A stretch of DNA of 64,000 nucleotides from Rhizophagus clarus (Eukaryota > Glomeromycota > Glomeromycetes > Glomerales > Glomeraceae). How positions within the stretch are numbered: the stretch's first letter is position 1; each line of letters begins with the position of its first letter. The notes beneath the pieces were generated by a model. It made no database searches, was not told the DNA's origin, and worked only from the letters and a program-made list of their open reading frames with translations. Position numbers and translations under genes: made by a program. The stretch spans positions 248,001 through 312,000 of the forward strand of contig BLAL01000229.1 in NCBI GenBank assembly GCA_015698045.1, written 5' to 3'. This document shows, in pieces, positions 55,108 through 64,000 of this stretch.

Positions 55108-55265
55108 GTTGTTATTATTTGGTAATATGTAAGATATTTGGTTATACCTAGGTTGTTTGGTATATACTATACGGGAAAGTTCAATTCGAAAAAAATAAAT
55201 AATTATGCTGATAGGCAAAAAATAATAATTCCTTATACCATGCGCCTCTCAGCTCGATATCGAAC

Positions 55266-58200
55266 CTACCATAAGTGACCATTCTCCTGGAGTATGCTTA
55301 TTGTTTTTTTCCATTTCTCATCAGTATCGAGCCACGAGGATGTGACTCCGTCATCTTCAAGAGAACGACGGATTATTTCTTCTCCTATTAATCTTTCCCG
55401 TACTGTCATGTCCATATGTTCTTTGGGATCGTCTTCTGTCTCTATAGCCCAACCACACATTCGTGAATCCATTTCCATTCTATCGCGGAATGTGAGTGTA
55501 TCGAGTCGGTCTTTTTCGGTGATAGTCACGAACTTATCAGGATCTTCACCGAGCTCGACTGCCCTTTTTCTGAGACGCTCTTCTCGCTGAACTCTGGATA
55601 GAAGTATGGCAGACGGTACTTCATTGATAGGCTTAGAAGAATCGGTTGGGGTCTCTTTAGGAGGCAAATTCACCACTTCATTGATAGTCTCGTTAGATTC
55701 GGGAGACTTACTGACTTCGGGCTTATTGATTAGTGACTCAGGCGTTTTGGAAGTCTCAGATGTGCCAGATGTTGAGGCGACCGGAGCACGTGTATCTTCT
55801 GTCACATAGTCGAAAAGTGCCTGAGTCGAATCGTCCTGATTACTGGCCTTCTTATCTTTACTGGTATTAGGTGAAGGCTTATTCTTTCTATCGGCTACTC
55901 TGTTATGGCGCTCTGGCTGAGGCGGGATTATTTTCTGTGGAATAGTTGGTCCCTCTAGGACCGTTTCTGGCACATTGAATATGGGTATGTCTGTAGTCTC
56001 ATTTTCGGGCAAGTCGTCTTGAGGTATATCGGAAAATTCTTCCATATCACCTAGGCCAGATTCACGGAGCTTGGCTACGATCTTGGAGCGGTCAAGTATA
56101 TACTGATATACTCTTACTCCATTATCTCGTGAACGTGTCCGATCAATACTAATTAGTGAAAATTTCTTTCCAGCGACCTTACTAGTTAATGGCTTTTCCC
56201 CATTACATCCGCACCACTCGAGATAATCCTGGTATACTTTTTCACAGCCAAACCTGCTAATCTGGTTTTCAGGCAAAGTTGTAATATAATCAATTATAAA
56301 TCGAATGGGATTGGGAAGTTGCTCTCGCATTGTTTCTATCTTCATCTTAGTTGCAGGAATTTTACCTGGACTCCAATTTGATAAATCACGACTAAGAAGG
56401 TATGACATGACTACTCCCGGTGCATCAGGATGGTCTAAAATATCCCCTAGCCGGTCGAAATATGGTATATTACCTCTACAGCATGCAGAGACATCAAAAC
56501 AGACTATACGAGAATCACCTATGTCTATTTTGAGTGGTGCATCCTGATTGCTTGTAACCATATACCCAGCATAATCATTTATTCGTATAGTTTCGAGGCC
56601 TTTGCGTTCTATAGCTACCATTCGTTCTGTTATAAGTGATTTGAGATGTCCGTTAAATCTATGCCATTCCCCACTAGACATCCCAGTCTCATTCATAACA
56701 ATAAGCTTTCGAGCTTGAATGGCACTATTAAATCGTCCGAGAATTTTTTCCAAATCTGACGTTGCGAAATGGAGGTGTGACCCCAAGACTTTGTCACCAA
56801 TAAAATCAGTAATGATATTTTTCCCGCACTGTTGAAATGTTGATTTAAGAACTAAGATAGTCCGGGGCTTCTTCTCTGGCTTCTGCACTAAATATGCCCA
56901 CCAGTTCCAGATATATTCGTTAAGCCTTTCATCCCCACTACAGATTACATTCTTTACATGCCAAAGAATCGGATCCATAATTTCTTTATTAATTTCTGGC
57001 GCTGGCTTAGCCAAAAATCCTAAGAAAAGGTTAAAGAAATCCGTAGCCGGTTGATGAACGTTTATGGGATATGGAAGGAAATCAAAATCTTCGTAAACTA
57101 TTAGACCTTTAATAACTGCCTGGTCTATTAATGATTTTAACTTTACCGCTTCGCCTCCATATTCGATTATTTTAATCTCAAACTTAGCAATCTTTAGCTC
57201 AGATCCCATACCAAAATAAAGCCCATTTTTCGAATCTTTATGTTTTAATAGCCATATTGGTTTATCTTTTGGAATATGGGCAACCGTTGCCTGGATAGCT
57301 TCATAAACTTCAGCACGAGAGAATTTCTTACCCGAAGTACACATACGTATTAAATTCCACCATACAAAACGATCATTCGGGTTTGAAATACTAGATTGCT
57401 CTAATCTTACTGGAGCTGGAAGGTTTTTTTCTCGGCTCAAAGCTGTCTCACTAGGAGCAAGTTTTATTGAAGGCTTTCTTGATCCTGCTGGCTTTTCCTG
57501 GTCTGCACGATAGCAGTGAAAACTGTAAGATTTTTTATTTCGAATAATATATGCATTTTCATTTGTATGTTCCCGGTCACATAATGAACAATATGATGGG
57601 CTCATACGTTTGAGAGGAAAAATATCAGGAGTACTTTCTGATGGATATGAGAGGTTAAATCCTTCAATGCTAGCCTCTTTGAGCAATTTCTCAACCAATT
57701 CTAATTCGACTTCTGTTGCATCAACGCCCATACTACTATGATTTATACTTTCTGACTTCGGAACGACTAAGAAAGGACTGTTCTCGATGATTTCTGATTC
57801 ATCGTTAGGTGGGCGGATCATGAAGTCGAAGATAGATCCATCTTTTGGACAAATAGCTTTTTTCACACGAATGTGTTCTCCAGTCTCTTCAATGAATTTG
57901 GGCGATCCAAGTATTCGCAAGGAAAATGATCGTTTGTTTGCAATGTTATCAATAATACTATTTGCCTGTAGAGCTACCGGAAGTTTCTTACGAACAAGCT
58001 CAGTAAATACTGCAACCTGAGCAATATTTGGAAGTCTCTTACCAAAAGTCGAGATATGGTAAGACATTTTTTTCGCATCACTACTGCTAGCAATGGTCAT
58101 AGTTTTAGGATCCCATTTCGGGAATACCTCCAAACATGTTTTTCTAAACGCAAGAATAAGTGAATCTAGTACCTCTTTACCTGTAAGCTTAGGTTTGATG

Positions 58201-58466
58201 GAATCATATACCTTTCGTGGTAGATCAAAATCTATAATAGGCCGGAGTGGCTCATCTCCATCAATGAATTCGTGTAAGGAATGGCCTTCACGGTCTGAGA
58301 GTATGGCTTCTATTTTATCCGCATTGTCTGCGCCAAGGAAATGTCTTGGTTTAACACTATCATCACGAATTTTATATAGAGATGCACCTATATTGGAGGC
58401 TTTGAACCCACAATAGTAGGGGGCGGGGGCGTCGAGGAACTCTGAAAGCGAGGATTGTTCGGTCAT
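55266..58466 (-). CDS. Archaeo-eukaryotic primase fused to SF3 (D5-like) helicase (1066 aa)
   Basis: Start chosen at 58466 (MTEQSSLSEFLDAPAPYYCG); the frame extends upstream through a hydrophobic stretch that looks non-coding. Primase part: LRPIIDFDLPRK (residues 75-85, metal-binding DFD), KKMSYHISTFG (sxH, about 135-137), NKRSFSLRILGSPK (177-190), and a zinc-binding region CSLCDREH … FHCYR (293-319). Helicase part: ILVLKSTFQQCGKN (537-550, divergent Walker A), RKLIVMNETG (Walker B, 586-595), YMVTSNQDAP (motif C with Asn) and GDSRIVCFDVS (Arg finger, 650-660). The C-terminal 250 residues are low-complexity plus a folded end. Such proteins initiate replication of large DNA viruses, virophages, plasmids and related integrated elements. 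Intact, single exon, and G+C-richer than the flanks. Confidence 0.85.
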   Translation of the reverse strand: MTEQSSLSEFLDAPAPYYCGFKASNIGASLYKIRDDSVKPRHFLGADNADKIEAILSDREGHSLHEFIDGDEPLRPIIDFDLPRKVYDSIKPKLTGKEVLDSLILAFRKTCLEVFPKWDPKTMTIASSSDAKKMSYHISTFGKRLPNIAQVAVFTELVRKKLPVALQANSIIDNIANKRSFSLRILGSPKFIEETGEHIRVKKAICPKDGSIFDFMIRPPNDESEIIENSPFLVVPKSESINHSSMGVDATEVELELVEKLLKEASIEGFNLSYPSESTPDIFPLKRMSPSYCSLCDREHTNENAYIIRNKKSYSFHCYRADQEKPAGSRKPSIKLAPSETALSREKNLPAPVRLEQSSISNPNDRFVWWNLIRMCTSGKKFSRAEVYEAIQATVAHIPKDKPIWLLKHKDSKNGLYFGMGSELKIAKFEIKIIEYGGEAVKLKSLIDQAVIKGLIVYEDFDFLPYPINVHQPATDFFNLFLGFLAKPAPEINKEIMDPILWHVKNVICSGDERLNEYIWNWWAYLVQKPEKKPRTILVLKSTFQQCGKNIITDFIGDKVLGSHLHFATSDLEKILGRFNSAIQARKLIVMNETGMSSGEWHRFNGHLKSLITERMVAIERKGLETIRINDYAGYMVTSNQDAPLKIDIGDSRIVCFDVSACCRGNIPYFDRLGDILDHPDAPGVVMSYLLSRDLSNWSPGKIPATKMKIETMREQLPNPIRFIIDYITTLPENQISRFGCEKVYQDYLEWCGCNGEKPLTSKVAGKKFSLISIDRTRSRDNGVRVYQYILDRSKIVAKLRESGLGDMEEFSDIPQDDLPENETTDIPIFNVPETVLEGPTIPQKIIPPQPERHNRVADRKNKPSPNTSKDKKASNQDDSTQALFDYVTEDTRAPVASTSGTSETSKTPESLINKPEVSKSPESNETINEVVNLPPKETPTDSSKPINEVPSAILLSRVQREERLRKRAVELGEDPDKFVTITEKDRLDTLTFRDRMEMDSRMCGWAIETEDDPKEHMDMTVRERLIGEEIIRRSLEDDGVTSSWLDTDEKWKKTISILQENGHLW

Positions 58467-58577
58467 AGTAAAAATTTCAGATATGTTGTCTAGTATACCC
58501 TTTCGGTATAATACCCCAACAAAAAAGTTTAAAATAAAAATAAATAATATTATAGACATCAAAAGATTAACCGAGAA

Positions 58578-58894
58578 TAATATCAAATAGGAAGTAAATA
58601 CATTTGCCATTATCTCTCCGATGAAGGGATTGTCTGTGGAGGTGGAAGTACGCGACCAGAAGGATGTAGTATTCACTGGAAAAGGCGCCAGCGAGCTCTA
58701 TGCAAACAAGATGGGTGTATAAGACCGACAGCATCGAAATATGGATTTTGTAATTTGCATGTAAATAAGTGCCATTCAAAAGCACGTTATCACCGGAAGA
58801 AATTGGATAAGATGTTTCAGGACTGGCAGACTTCAGAGGCATTAGGAGAGGCTCTCGATAGAATGAAAATGCCTAATGCTATAGGTTGGCCCTA
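58578..58894 (+). CDS. Cys/His-rich protein fragment divergent from the primase gene
   Basis: An open frame without an ATG starts after a TAA near 58577 and ends at 58894. It encodes YICHYLSDEGIVCGGGSTRP, EGCSIHWKRRQRALCKQDGC, SKYGFCNLHVNKCHSK, then a basic helix (ARYHRKKLDKMFQDWQ) and a natural stop after MPNAIGWP. Cysteines and histidines recur in metal-binding spacing (C-x4-C, C-x2-H, C-x3-C). The start is probably on an upstream exon or lost. It faces away from the primase-helicase gene across about 110 bp, so it may belong to the same element. Family not firmly recognised. Confidence 0.5.
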
Positions 58895-58992
58895 ATGACT
58901 TATCAAAAATTTGGCCCCATGAAAAATTTATAGGGGCGGCAAAAAAACTTAACAAGGACGCTAGAAGTATCTTTTTTGACGATATTGGAACT

Positions 58993-59237
58993 CTGGAAAG
59001 GGATTTTTACTACCCGTCCCTATGTCCCTATGAGTCCCTATGAATTTTCGAACTCTTTACCTTTTTTTTTTATTTTTATACCATACATCGATCATATATC
59101 AATTATATCAATTATATCAACCATATACATGACTATATTTACCTATAAGAATACCATAGGAAAGTCGAATTTTTTTCCTAGAACTTTTATATTTCATAGG
59201 GACTCATAGGGACATAGGGACAAGTAATAAAGAACTC
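58993..59237. mobile_element. Hairpin MITE with GTCCCTAT termini
   Basis: Roughly 40-bp inverted ends: left ACTACCCGTCCCTATGTCCC + TATGAGTCCCTATGAA, right TTCATAGGGACTCATAGGGA + CATAGGGACAAGTAAT. Only about 150 bp of A+T-rich sequence lies between. A further GTCCCTATAAGCGTCCCTAT … ATAGGGACGG inverted pair follows at 59278-59335. No coding capacity. Confidence 0.7.
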
Positions 59238-59344
59238 AATAAATCAAGCTAAGAAGCCCAAAAATGATATCGAGATTGTCCCTATAAGCGTCCCTATGAA
59301 TTTTTCTTATAGGGACGGAGAATTTTCATAGGGACGCTCAAAAA

Positions 59345-60890
59345 AAAAAATAGCATACACATTGCCTCAACCCGATTTAAACCATGATTGGACCTCGAAA
59401 GTGCTTACAACATCCCGCAAATAGAAAAGGGAGGCAACCGGGGGTACCATAGGTACCGCATACAAAAAATGAGTAATGCATATATATTGGGTTGAGAGAA
59501 GGTTGCGAGAAAGTGACAGGGAAGTGCCCAGAACTGAAGGCGCAGTAAATTAACAATCATTTCGGCCAGCACTATTCCATAATTTCGGCTAGATCTTTGG
59601 ACAAAATAACTCGAAATCCAAACCGGCAGATCGGATCTGCATGACAGTTGACAGATGATCCTCAAATTGCAACTACTTCGGGAAATGGATTTTCAGCGAA
59701 ATGTCACCAGATACCATGTGAAATTCACATTAATAAAGATTTCTTATACTGTAAATGAAATAAAATAAGAATTCCATTTTTAATTCAATTAAAAATAAGA
59801 CTTTTATAGTACTTTCATGAATAAAATGAGACTTTATGAAAAAAAAAGGAAGATTAAAACAGATAATTTTTTTACAGAATATATAAATAAGCATACTGGA
59901 AACATATAAACCGTATCCATCATGAATCAAAAGTACTTTATTATTTCATTCACTTTGCTTGTATTTTTTTTCCTTACAAATGTTGAAAAATCTCTCGGGT
60001 GTCATCCTAGTGGAGAAGGCGATGAAGGCGCACCCCACTATCCTGAAATTACCAATGCCTCTTTTACAAGTGGAGAACTCACAATTACAATTCAAACTTG
60101 GGAAGGACGTACACCAACACAAGCACTCGGCCACTATACTTTCCACGCTGATAGTGGTGTTGAATGGAGATTTTTAAAGAATCCTCAGTTTGTTCAAGGT
60201 CATCATTGTGATATAGATGGTAATGAGGTTAATCCATACACGGAAACCAGGTCATTTGATGCTTCTCAAACACCTTCTAATACCTGGTTTGATATTTGGG
60301 TTTCAGTATATACTAATTGTTACCATGTGGAATTTGGTTCTAGTGAAGTAGGCTGTTTATCTTTTGATATACATTATCGAGGCTGGCAACCTCCTCTTTA
60401 AATTATTGTAACAGATTGAAACTGATAATTTCGATGTAGTCTGCCCTTTTTACAAATTAGCGTTTTATTGCTTCAATTCCCTTCTATTTGATTTCTACTT
60501 TAGTAATTTTTGTTTTGTTGTATTTCATTTATTTGTACCTTTTTTATTTTATTAATAAACACCGAAAAAGGCATACAAGGGTGTCACTAAAAGCGTCACT
60601 AAGAGCGTCACTAACAAATTTTCTTGGTAACGGCATACATATAAGATGGATTCAATTTTTTTTTCCTATAACTTTACTTTTACTAAGGACACTAGGGACA
60701 CTCAAAATAGCATACACATTATCTCCGATCCAGTTTAAACCATGATCGGACCTCGGAAGTGCCCAGAACTGAAGGTGCAGAATAATAACAATAATGTCGG
60801 CCAGTACCAGTACTATTCCATAAATTCGGCCAGATTTTTGAACATAATAACTCGGCATCCAAACTGGCATATGGAACTGGTGAACTAATA
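59345..60890. repeat. Direct repeats flanking the secreted-protein gene
   Basis: Two diverged direct copies: 59345-59660 and 60700-60885. Both run ATAGCATACACATT … TTTAAACCATGAT-GGACCTCG … GTGCCCAGAACTGAAGG-GC … TCGGCCAG-ACTATTCCATAA … GGACATAATAACTCGGCATC-like. The first copy carries about 110 bp extra. Further degenerate copies of the TCGGCCAG…GGCA part occur at 60.96-61.33 kb. They bracket the 159-aa secreted-protein gene. Confidence 0.7.
59922..60401 (+). CDS. Small secreted protein, candidate effector (159 aa)
   Basis: The N-terminus is a clear signal peptide: MNQKYFIISF followed by TLLVFFFLTNVEKSLG, with likely cleavage before CHPSGEG. The mature chain (about 133 aa) has four Cys (CHPS, HHCD, NCYH, VGCL) that could form two disulphides, and a beta-rich pattern (GELTITIQTW; WFDIWVSVY; LSFDIHYRGW). 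No recognised enzyme motif. Intact, single exon, G+C higher than its surroundings. Secretion by an AM fungus would fit an effector or wall-associated role, but this is inference. Direct repeats flank the gene on both sides. Confidence 0.75.
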   Translation: MNQKYFIISFTLLVFFFLTNVEKSLGCHPSGEGDEGAPHYPEITNASFTSGELTITIQTWEGRTPTQALGHYTFHADSGVEWRFLKNPQFVQGHHCDIDGNEVNPYTETRSFDASQTPSNTWFDIWVSVYTNCYHVEFGSSEVGCLSFDIHYRGWQPPL

Positions 60891-61620
60891 AAACTACATG
60901 CCAGTTACAGGATACTACCAGGACACTATCATGGTGCCAAGTTGGATCCTAAAATCGTATATCCAAAAAATCGGCCAGGTTAGCTTTATCATAATATCGG
61001 CCAAAATTAGTAATACTATATGGCAGAGGGTGTTCTGGCCCGGAACAGTATCACGTGACCATAGCGCAGTAAGGCGCAGTCTATTTTTGCTTAATTTTGG
61101 CCAATACTATTCTACAATTCCGGCCAGAACTTTGGACATAATAATTCGGCACCCAAGCTGGCATAAAACTGGCAAAATAATAGAACCTTTCTAGCTCCCT
61201 GCCAGTTCCACGACAGTTCCACGATAGTTCCATGACACCATCAGGTCACTACCATGGCGCCAAGTTGGAACCTCAAATTACATGCCCAAAAGATCAGCCG
61301 AAATTATGGTATAGTGCCGGCCGAAATTAATCGCAGATTTACTGTGCCACCCGACGTGATATTTTTTTATCATATTTTGGCATTCTGGCAGGCAACAAAA
61401 TAGGTAAAAAAGGAAAACACCCCCGAATCCTTAACAGGTAACCAAAAAGATACAGAATGGCAGAAATTTTGTCATAAAACTTAGAATCCAAATAATTGCA
61501 GACAGGTCGGACCTCCAACATAGAATTCAACAACCAATCAACCGTAGAACCCAAATATGATAAATTATATTAGAAAACGATTATTGGTGCACAGAACTAA
61601 ATAAAAATAGGTACATTTCA
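60891..61620. other. Repeat-derived interval without gene
   Basis: Three to four degenerate copies of the TCGGCCAG/ACTGGCA repeat family and a run of CAGTTCCACGA units (61200-61230). No credible gene. Confidence 0.55.
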
Positions 61621-61990
61621 ATTATTTAGTAATAGTAATATTTAGGTTATTTAATCACATGATCACAAATAATAAATGGGAAAAAGCTAAAGAAAAGCAA
61701 ATTCAAAGGGAAGGAATATAGTAAGAAAAATAACTAGGAATACAAAATTGTCACAAACAGGTTATTTAGTTAGATTATTTAATCACATTTAGGTTATTAA
61801 CTTTAGATTATTTAGATATATTTAAATTATTTAGATATAGTTAGATTATTTAGTTATATTTAGATTATTTATAGTCATACTTAGATTATTTAGTTATAGT
61901 TAGATTATTTTATTACTAAATAACCTAGTCTAAGCCGTTTATGACTAAATAATATAATTATATTATTTAGTCATAAATGGCTACTGATGT
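61620..61990. repeat. TTTAGATTATTTAGTTATA array ending in a palindrome
   Basis: Tandem 19-24 bp units of TTAGATTATTTAGTTATATT type occupy 61740-61910. At about 61940-61980 there is a 38-bp perfect palindrome, half-site TTATGACTAAATAATATAA. The array may be the end of a TIR element; a partner end (AGGTTATTTAATCACA) begins near 61632. Confidence 0.65.
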
Positions 61991-61999
61991 TGAATAATC

Positions 62000-63107
62000 A
62001 AAGAAACGTTTTTTTTATTAAATTGTATATGAAAAAACGTTTCGCATCGTTCTTTCATTAATCTATTAAAAAACGTTGTGAAATGTTTTTTTTAACTAAA
62101 TTGTATATGAAAAAACATTTTGCAACATTTTTCATTAATCTATTAAAAAAACGTTGCAAAACGTTTTTTTAACTAAATTGTATATGAAAAAATGTTTCAT
62201 AATATTCATTAATCTATTATAAAATGTTGTGAAATGTTTTTTTTAACTAAATTGTATATGAAAAAACATTTTGCAACGTTTTTTTATTAATCTATTTAAA
62301 AAAATGTTGCGAAACATTTTTTTTATTAAATCTTATATGAAAAAACTTTTCGCAACATTTTTCATTAATCTATTAAAAAAATGTTGCGAAACATATTTTT
62401 TTAACTAAATTGTATATAAAAAAACATTTCGCAACGTTCTTTCATTAATCTATTAAAAAAAATGTTGCGAAATGTTTTTTTTAACTAAATTGTATATGAA
62501 AAAACGTTTTGCAACATTTTTCATTAGATAAAAACGCTGCGAAGCGTTTTTTTAATTAAATGTTTTAAAAAAAACGTTTTTGGCATTTTTTTAATTAAAC
62601 GCTTAAAAAAAATGTCTTTTTTTAAAAAAAATAATGTTCTTTAGCGTTTTTTTAATTAAACGCTTAAAAAAGTTTTTTTTAATTAAACGCTTAAAAAAGT
62701 TTTTTTTAATTAAACGCTTAAAAAAGTTTTTTTTAATTAAACGTTTAAAATAACGTTTTTAAGCCTTTTTTTAATTAAACGTTTAAAAATAACATTTTTT
62801 TTACGTTTTTTTTAACTAAATTGTATATGAAAAAACGTTTTAAAAAAAATGTTTTTAGCGTTTTTTAATTAAACGCTTAAAAAAAATGTCTTTTTTTAAA
62901 AAAAATCTGCAATTACGCAATTCTGCAATGTTTCCACAATTGAATTGCGGTATTAGCGACTCTTTGTGGTATTGCAAAATATTTTCAGAATTGTGAACAA
63001 TTGCGGGTTGCGGAATTGCAGAAATTTAGACTTTGAAATCTGCAATGTTCCGCAATATCGCAAATCGCAATTATTCCGCAATTACCTATTTGCGGCACCA
63101 TTCTTAT
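62000..63107. repeat. Palindromic GTTGCGAAACATTTTT arrays, related to left-end element
   Basis: About eight ~85-bp hairpin monomers (AAAACGTTTCGCAACGTT … AACGTTGTGAAATGTT) run to 62530, then shorter AATTAAACGCTTAAAAAA units to 62880. A GCAATT-rich segment follows, ending in TTTGCGGCACCATTCTTATT, the inverted-type end TAAGAATGGTGCCGCAA. This corresponds to TAAGGATAATGCCGCAA at 1064, so this is probably a second, diverged copy of the element at 1064-1872, with its left end not resolved. Confidence 0.65.
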
Positions 63108-64000
63108 TAATAGTATATTTAATTTATATTAACGCTATATTTAATGCATATTAACGGTATATTCAATTCATATTAACATTATATTTAATGCATATTAATG
63201 TTATATTTAACATGCGGTAATAATATATTAAAATCAGTGTTGTCACAGAACAATGTTCAGGACAGGTTATACAAAAAAGAAATGATAATCCCTCAAAATT
63301 TTATTATGATAACCTATTTCGTTACTCAACAAAAATATTTTAATATCTATTACACATAAATATATATAATTTTTGTAGAGTTTTTCAAATTACAAAAGAG
63401 TACAGACAGTGCGCGAACATGTCTGGGATAGCCAAAAAAAGTCGCAAACATCAGAAATATATAACACTGATTAAAGTTATATTTAATGAATAGTAAAGTT
63501 GTATTTAATATATGTAAAAGTTATATTTACTGTATCATAATATTGTATCCAATATATATTAAAGTTATATTAAACGTATATTAAAATTAAAGATAATTTG
63601 TATTTTTAATGTCGCAAATAAATTGTAACATGTTTTACAAACTTTAAGAAAAATGAAATGTTCTATTCTAAATCCAAATATATGCAAATCGAGTGTTCTA
63701 AATTGTAAATAAAATGAAAATTTTTCTATGAACAGTAGTTAATAAACAATTAATATGCAGTAAACGGCTTTGAAAAAATATAAGTTTCGCATACATAAAT
63801 CATCTTCAGTACTATGATCGTCTTCAATACATTTTTCATCTTTGCAACTATGAACGAAATACACAACATTAATCGCATTCATTAAACTAATAGAAAAAAC
63901 TCTTGGCTGATTAGTAATGTTTGTCATTTATAATCTCTATACTGGACAACCCAGCTTATTTCGACTTACTTCTTCAAATTAAACATGATGTTATATCAAG
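63108..64000. other. A+T-rich tail without recognised gene
   Basis: Contains simple repeats of TATATTTAATGCATATTAA type and an open frame at 63739-63927 without coding character. Nothing else recognised. Confidence 0.5.

Noticed and set aside
55294-58416. Several plus-strand open frames of 60-107 aa across the primase-helicase
   Set aside because: Shadows of the long minus-strand coding frame; none has domain signal.
58467-58676. N-terminal extension of the primase-helicase with a hydrophobic, membrane-like stretch
   Set aside because: The extension is A+T-rich like the intergenic DNA, lies before a good internal ATG at 58466, and primases of this type are not membrane-anchored.

Overview
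The window looks like a transposon-dense stretch of a glomeromycotine (arbuscular mycorrhizal, Rhizophagus-like) fungal nuclear genome. This is inferred from very high A+T, short spliceosomal introns (GT...AG, often with CTAAC-type branch sites), and protein families typical of that group: Plavaka/CACTA transposase, BED-hAT transposase, Myb/SANT-trihelix proteins, SAM plus PD-(D/E)XK proteins, DUF5906-like primase-helicases and fragmentary gag genes. No rRNA, tRNA or CRISPR was recognised. Almost all sequence is either mobile-element DNA or genes unique to such genomes.

0.1-30.5 kb: a ~30 kb repeat-rich block bounded by related ATCAGTCATCAATCAGG-type repeats (488-800 and 29.6-30.3 kb) and flanked by two coding fragments. 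Inside, left to right: a TIR element with palindromic arrays; an array of 40-50 nt exon-like units separated by ~70 nt introns; a CT-rich TIR element; a five-exon intact Plavaka-type transposase (1122 aa); a 3.8 kb inverted-repeat element with a two-exon 63-aa gene at its centre; a six-exon gene (384 aa); a complete hAT element (4706 bp, 19-bp TIRs, perfect 8-bp target duplication, 710-aa transposase from five exons); a Tc1/mariner transposase remnant; a two-exon double zinc-knuckle gene; a three-exon PQ-rich gene (561 aa) distantly resembling the six-exon gene; and a stray C-terminal WD40 segment resembling Cdh1/Fizzy-related.

30.5-42.5 kb: nested insertions. A minus-strand retroelement gag-protease gene is interrupted by a 7617-bp Tigger/pogo element. 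That element's transposase gene is split by a 5027-bp TA-target element, which holds a trihelix gene itself split by a truncated LINE RNase H fragment. A Maverick/Polinton integrase fragment interrupts the gag coiled-coil region.

43-50 kb: a three-exon trihelix gene, a membrane-anchored coiled-coil gene with a frameshift, a 566-aa coiled-coil/acidic protein, a SAM-domain protein with a PD-(D/E)XK-like C-terminus, and an 89-aa unknown.

50-59 kb: a cluster, mostly on the minus strand, of F-box-like, coiled-coil and gag-like small genes leading to a tyrosine recombinase-like gene (one-base frameshift) and a 1066-aa archaeo-eukaryotic primase plus SF3 helicase. A divergent Cys/His-rich reading frame lies across the promoter gap. 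The replicase-recombinase pair is the best candidate here for a poorly described self-replicating mobile element.

59-64 kb: a hairpin MITE, an intact secreted small protein (159 aa, signal peptide) flanked by direct repeats, and arrays related to those at the left end.

Most frameshifts in otherwise good genes are one missing base in or at a homopolymer, so some 'pseudogenes' may be assembly errors. Exon structures were checked by reading-frame arithmetic only; homologies are from recognition, not searches.
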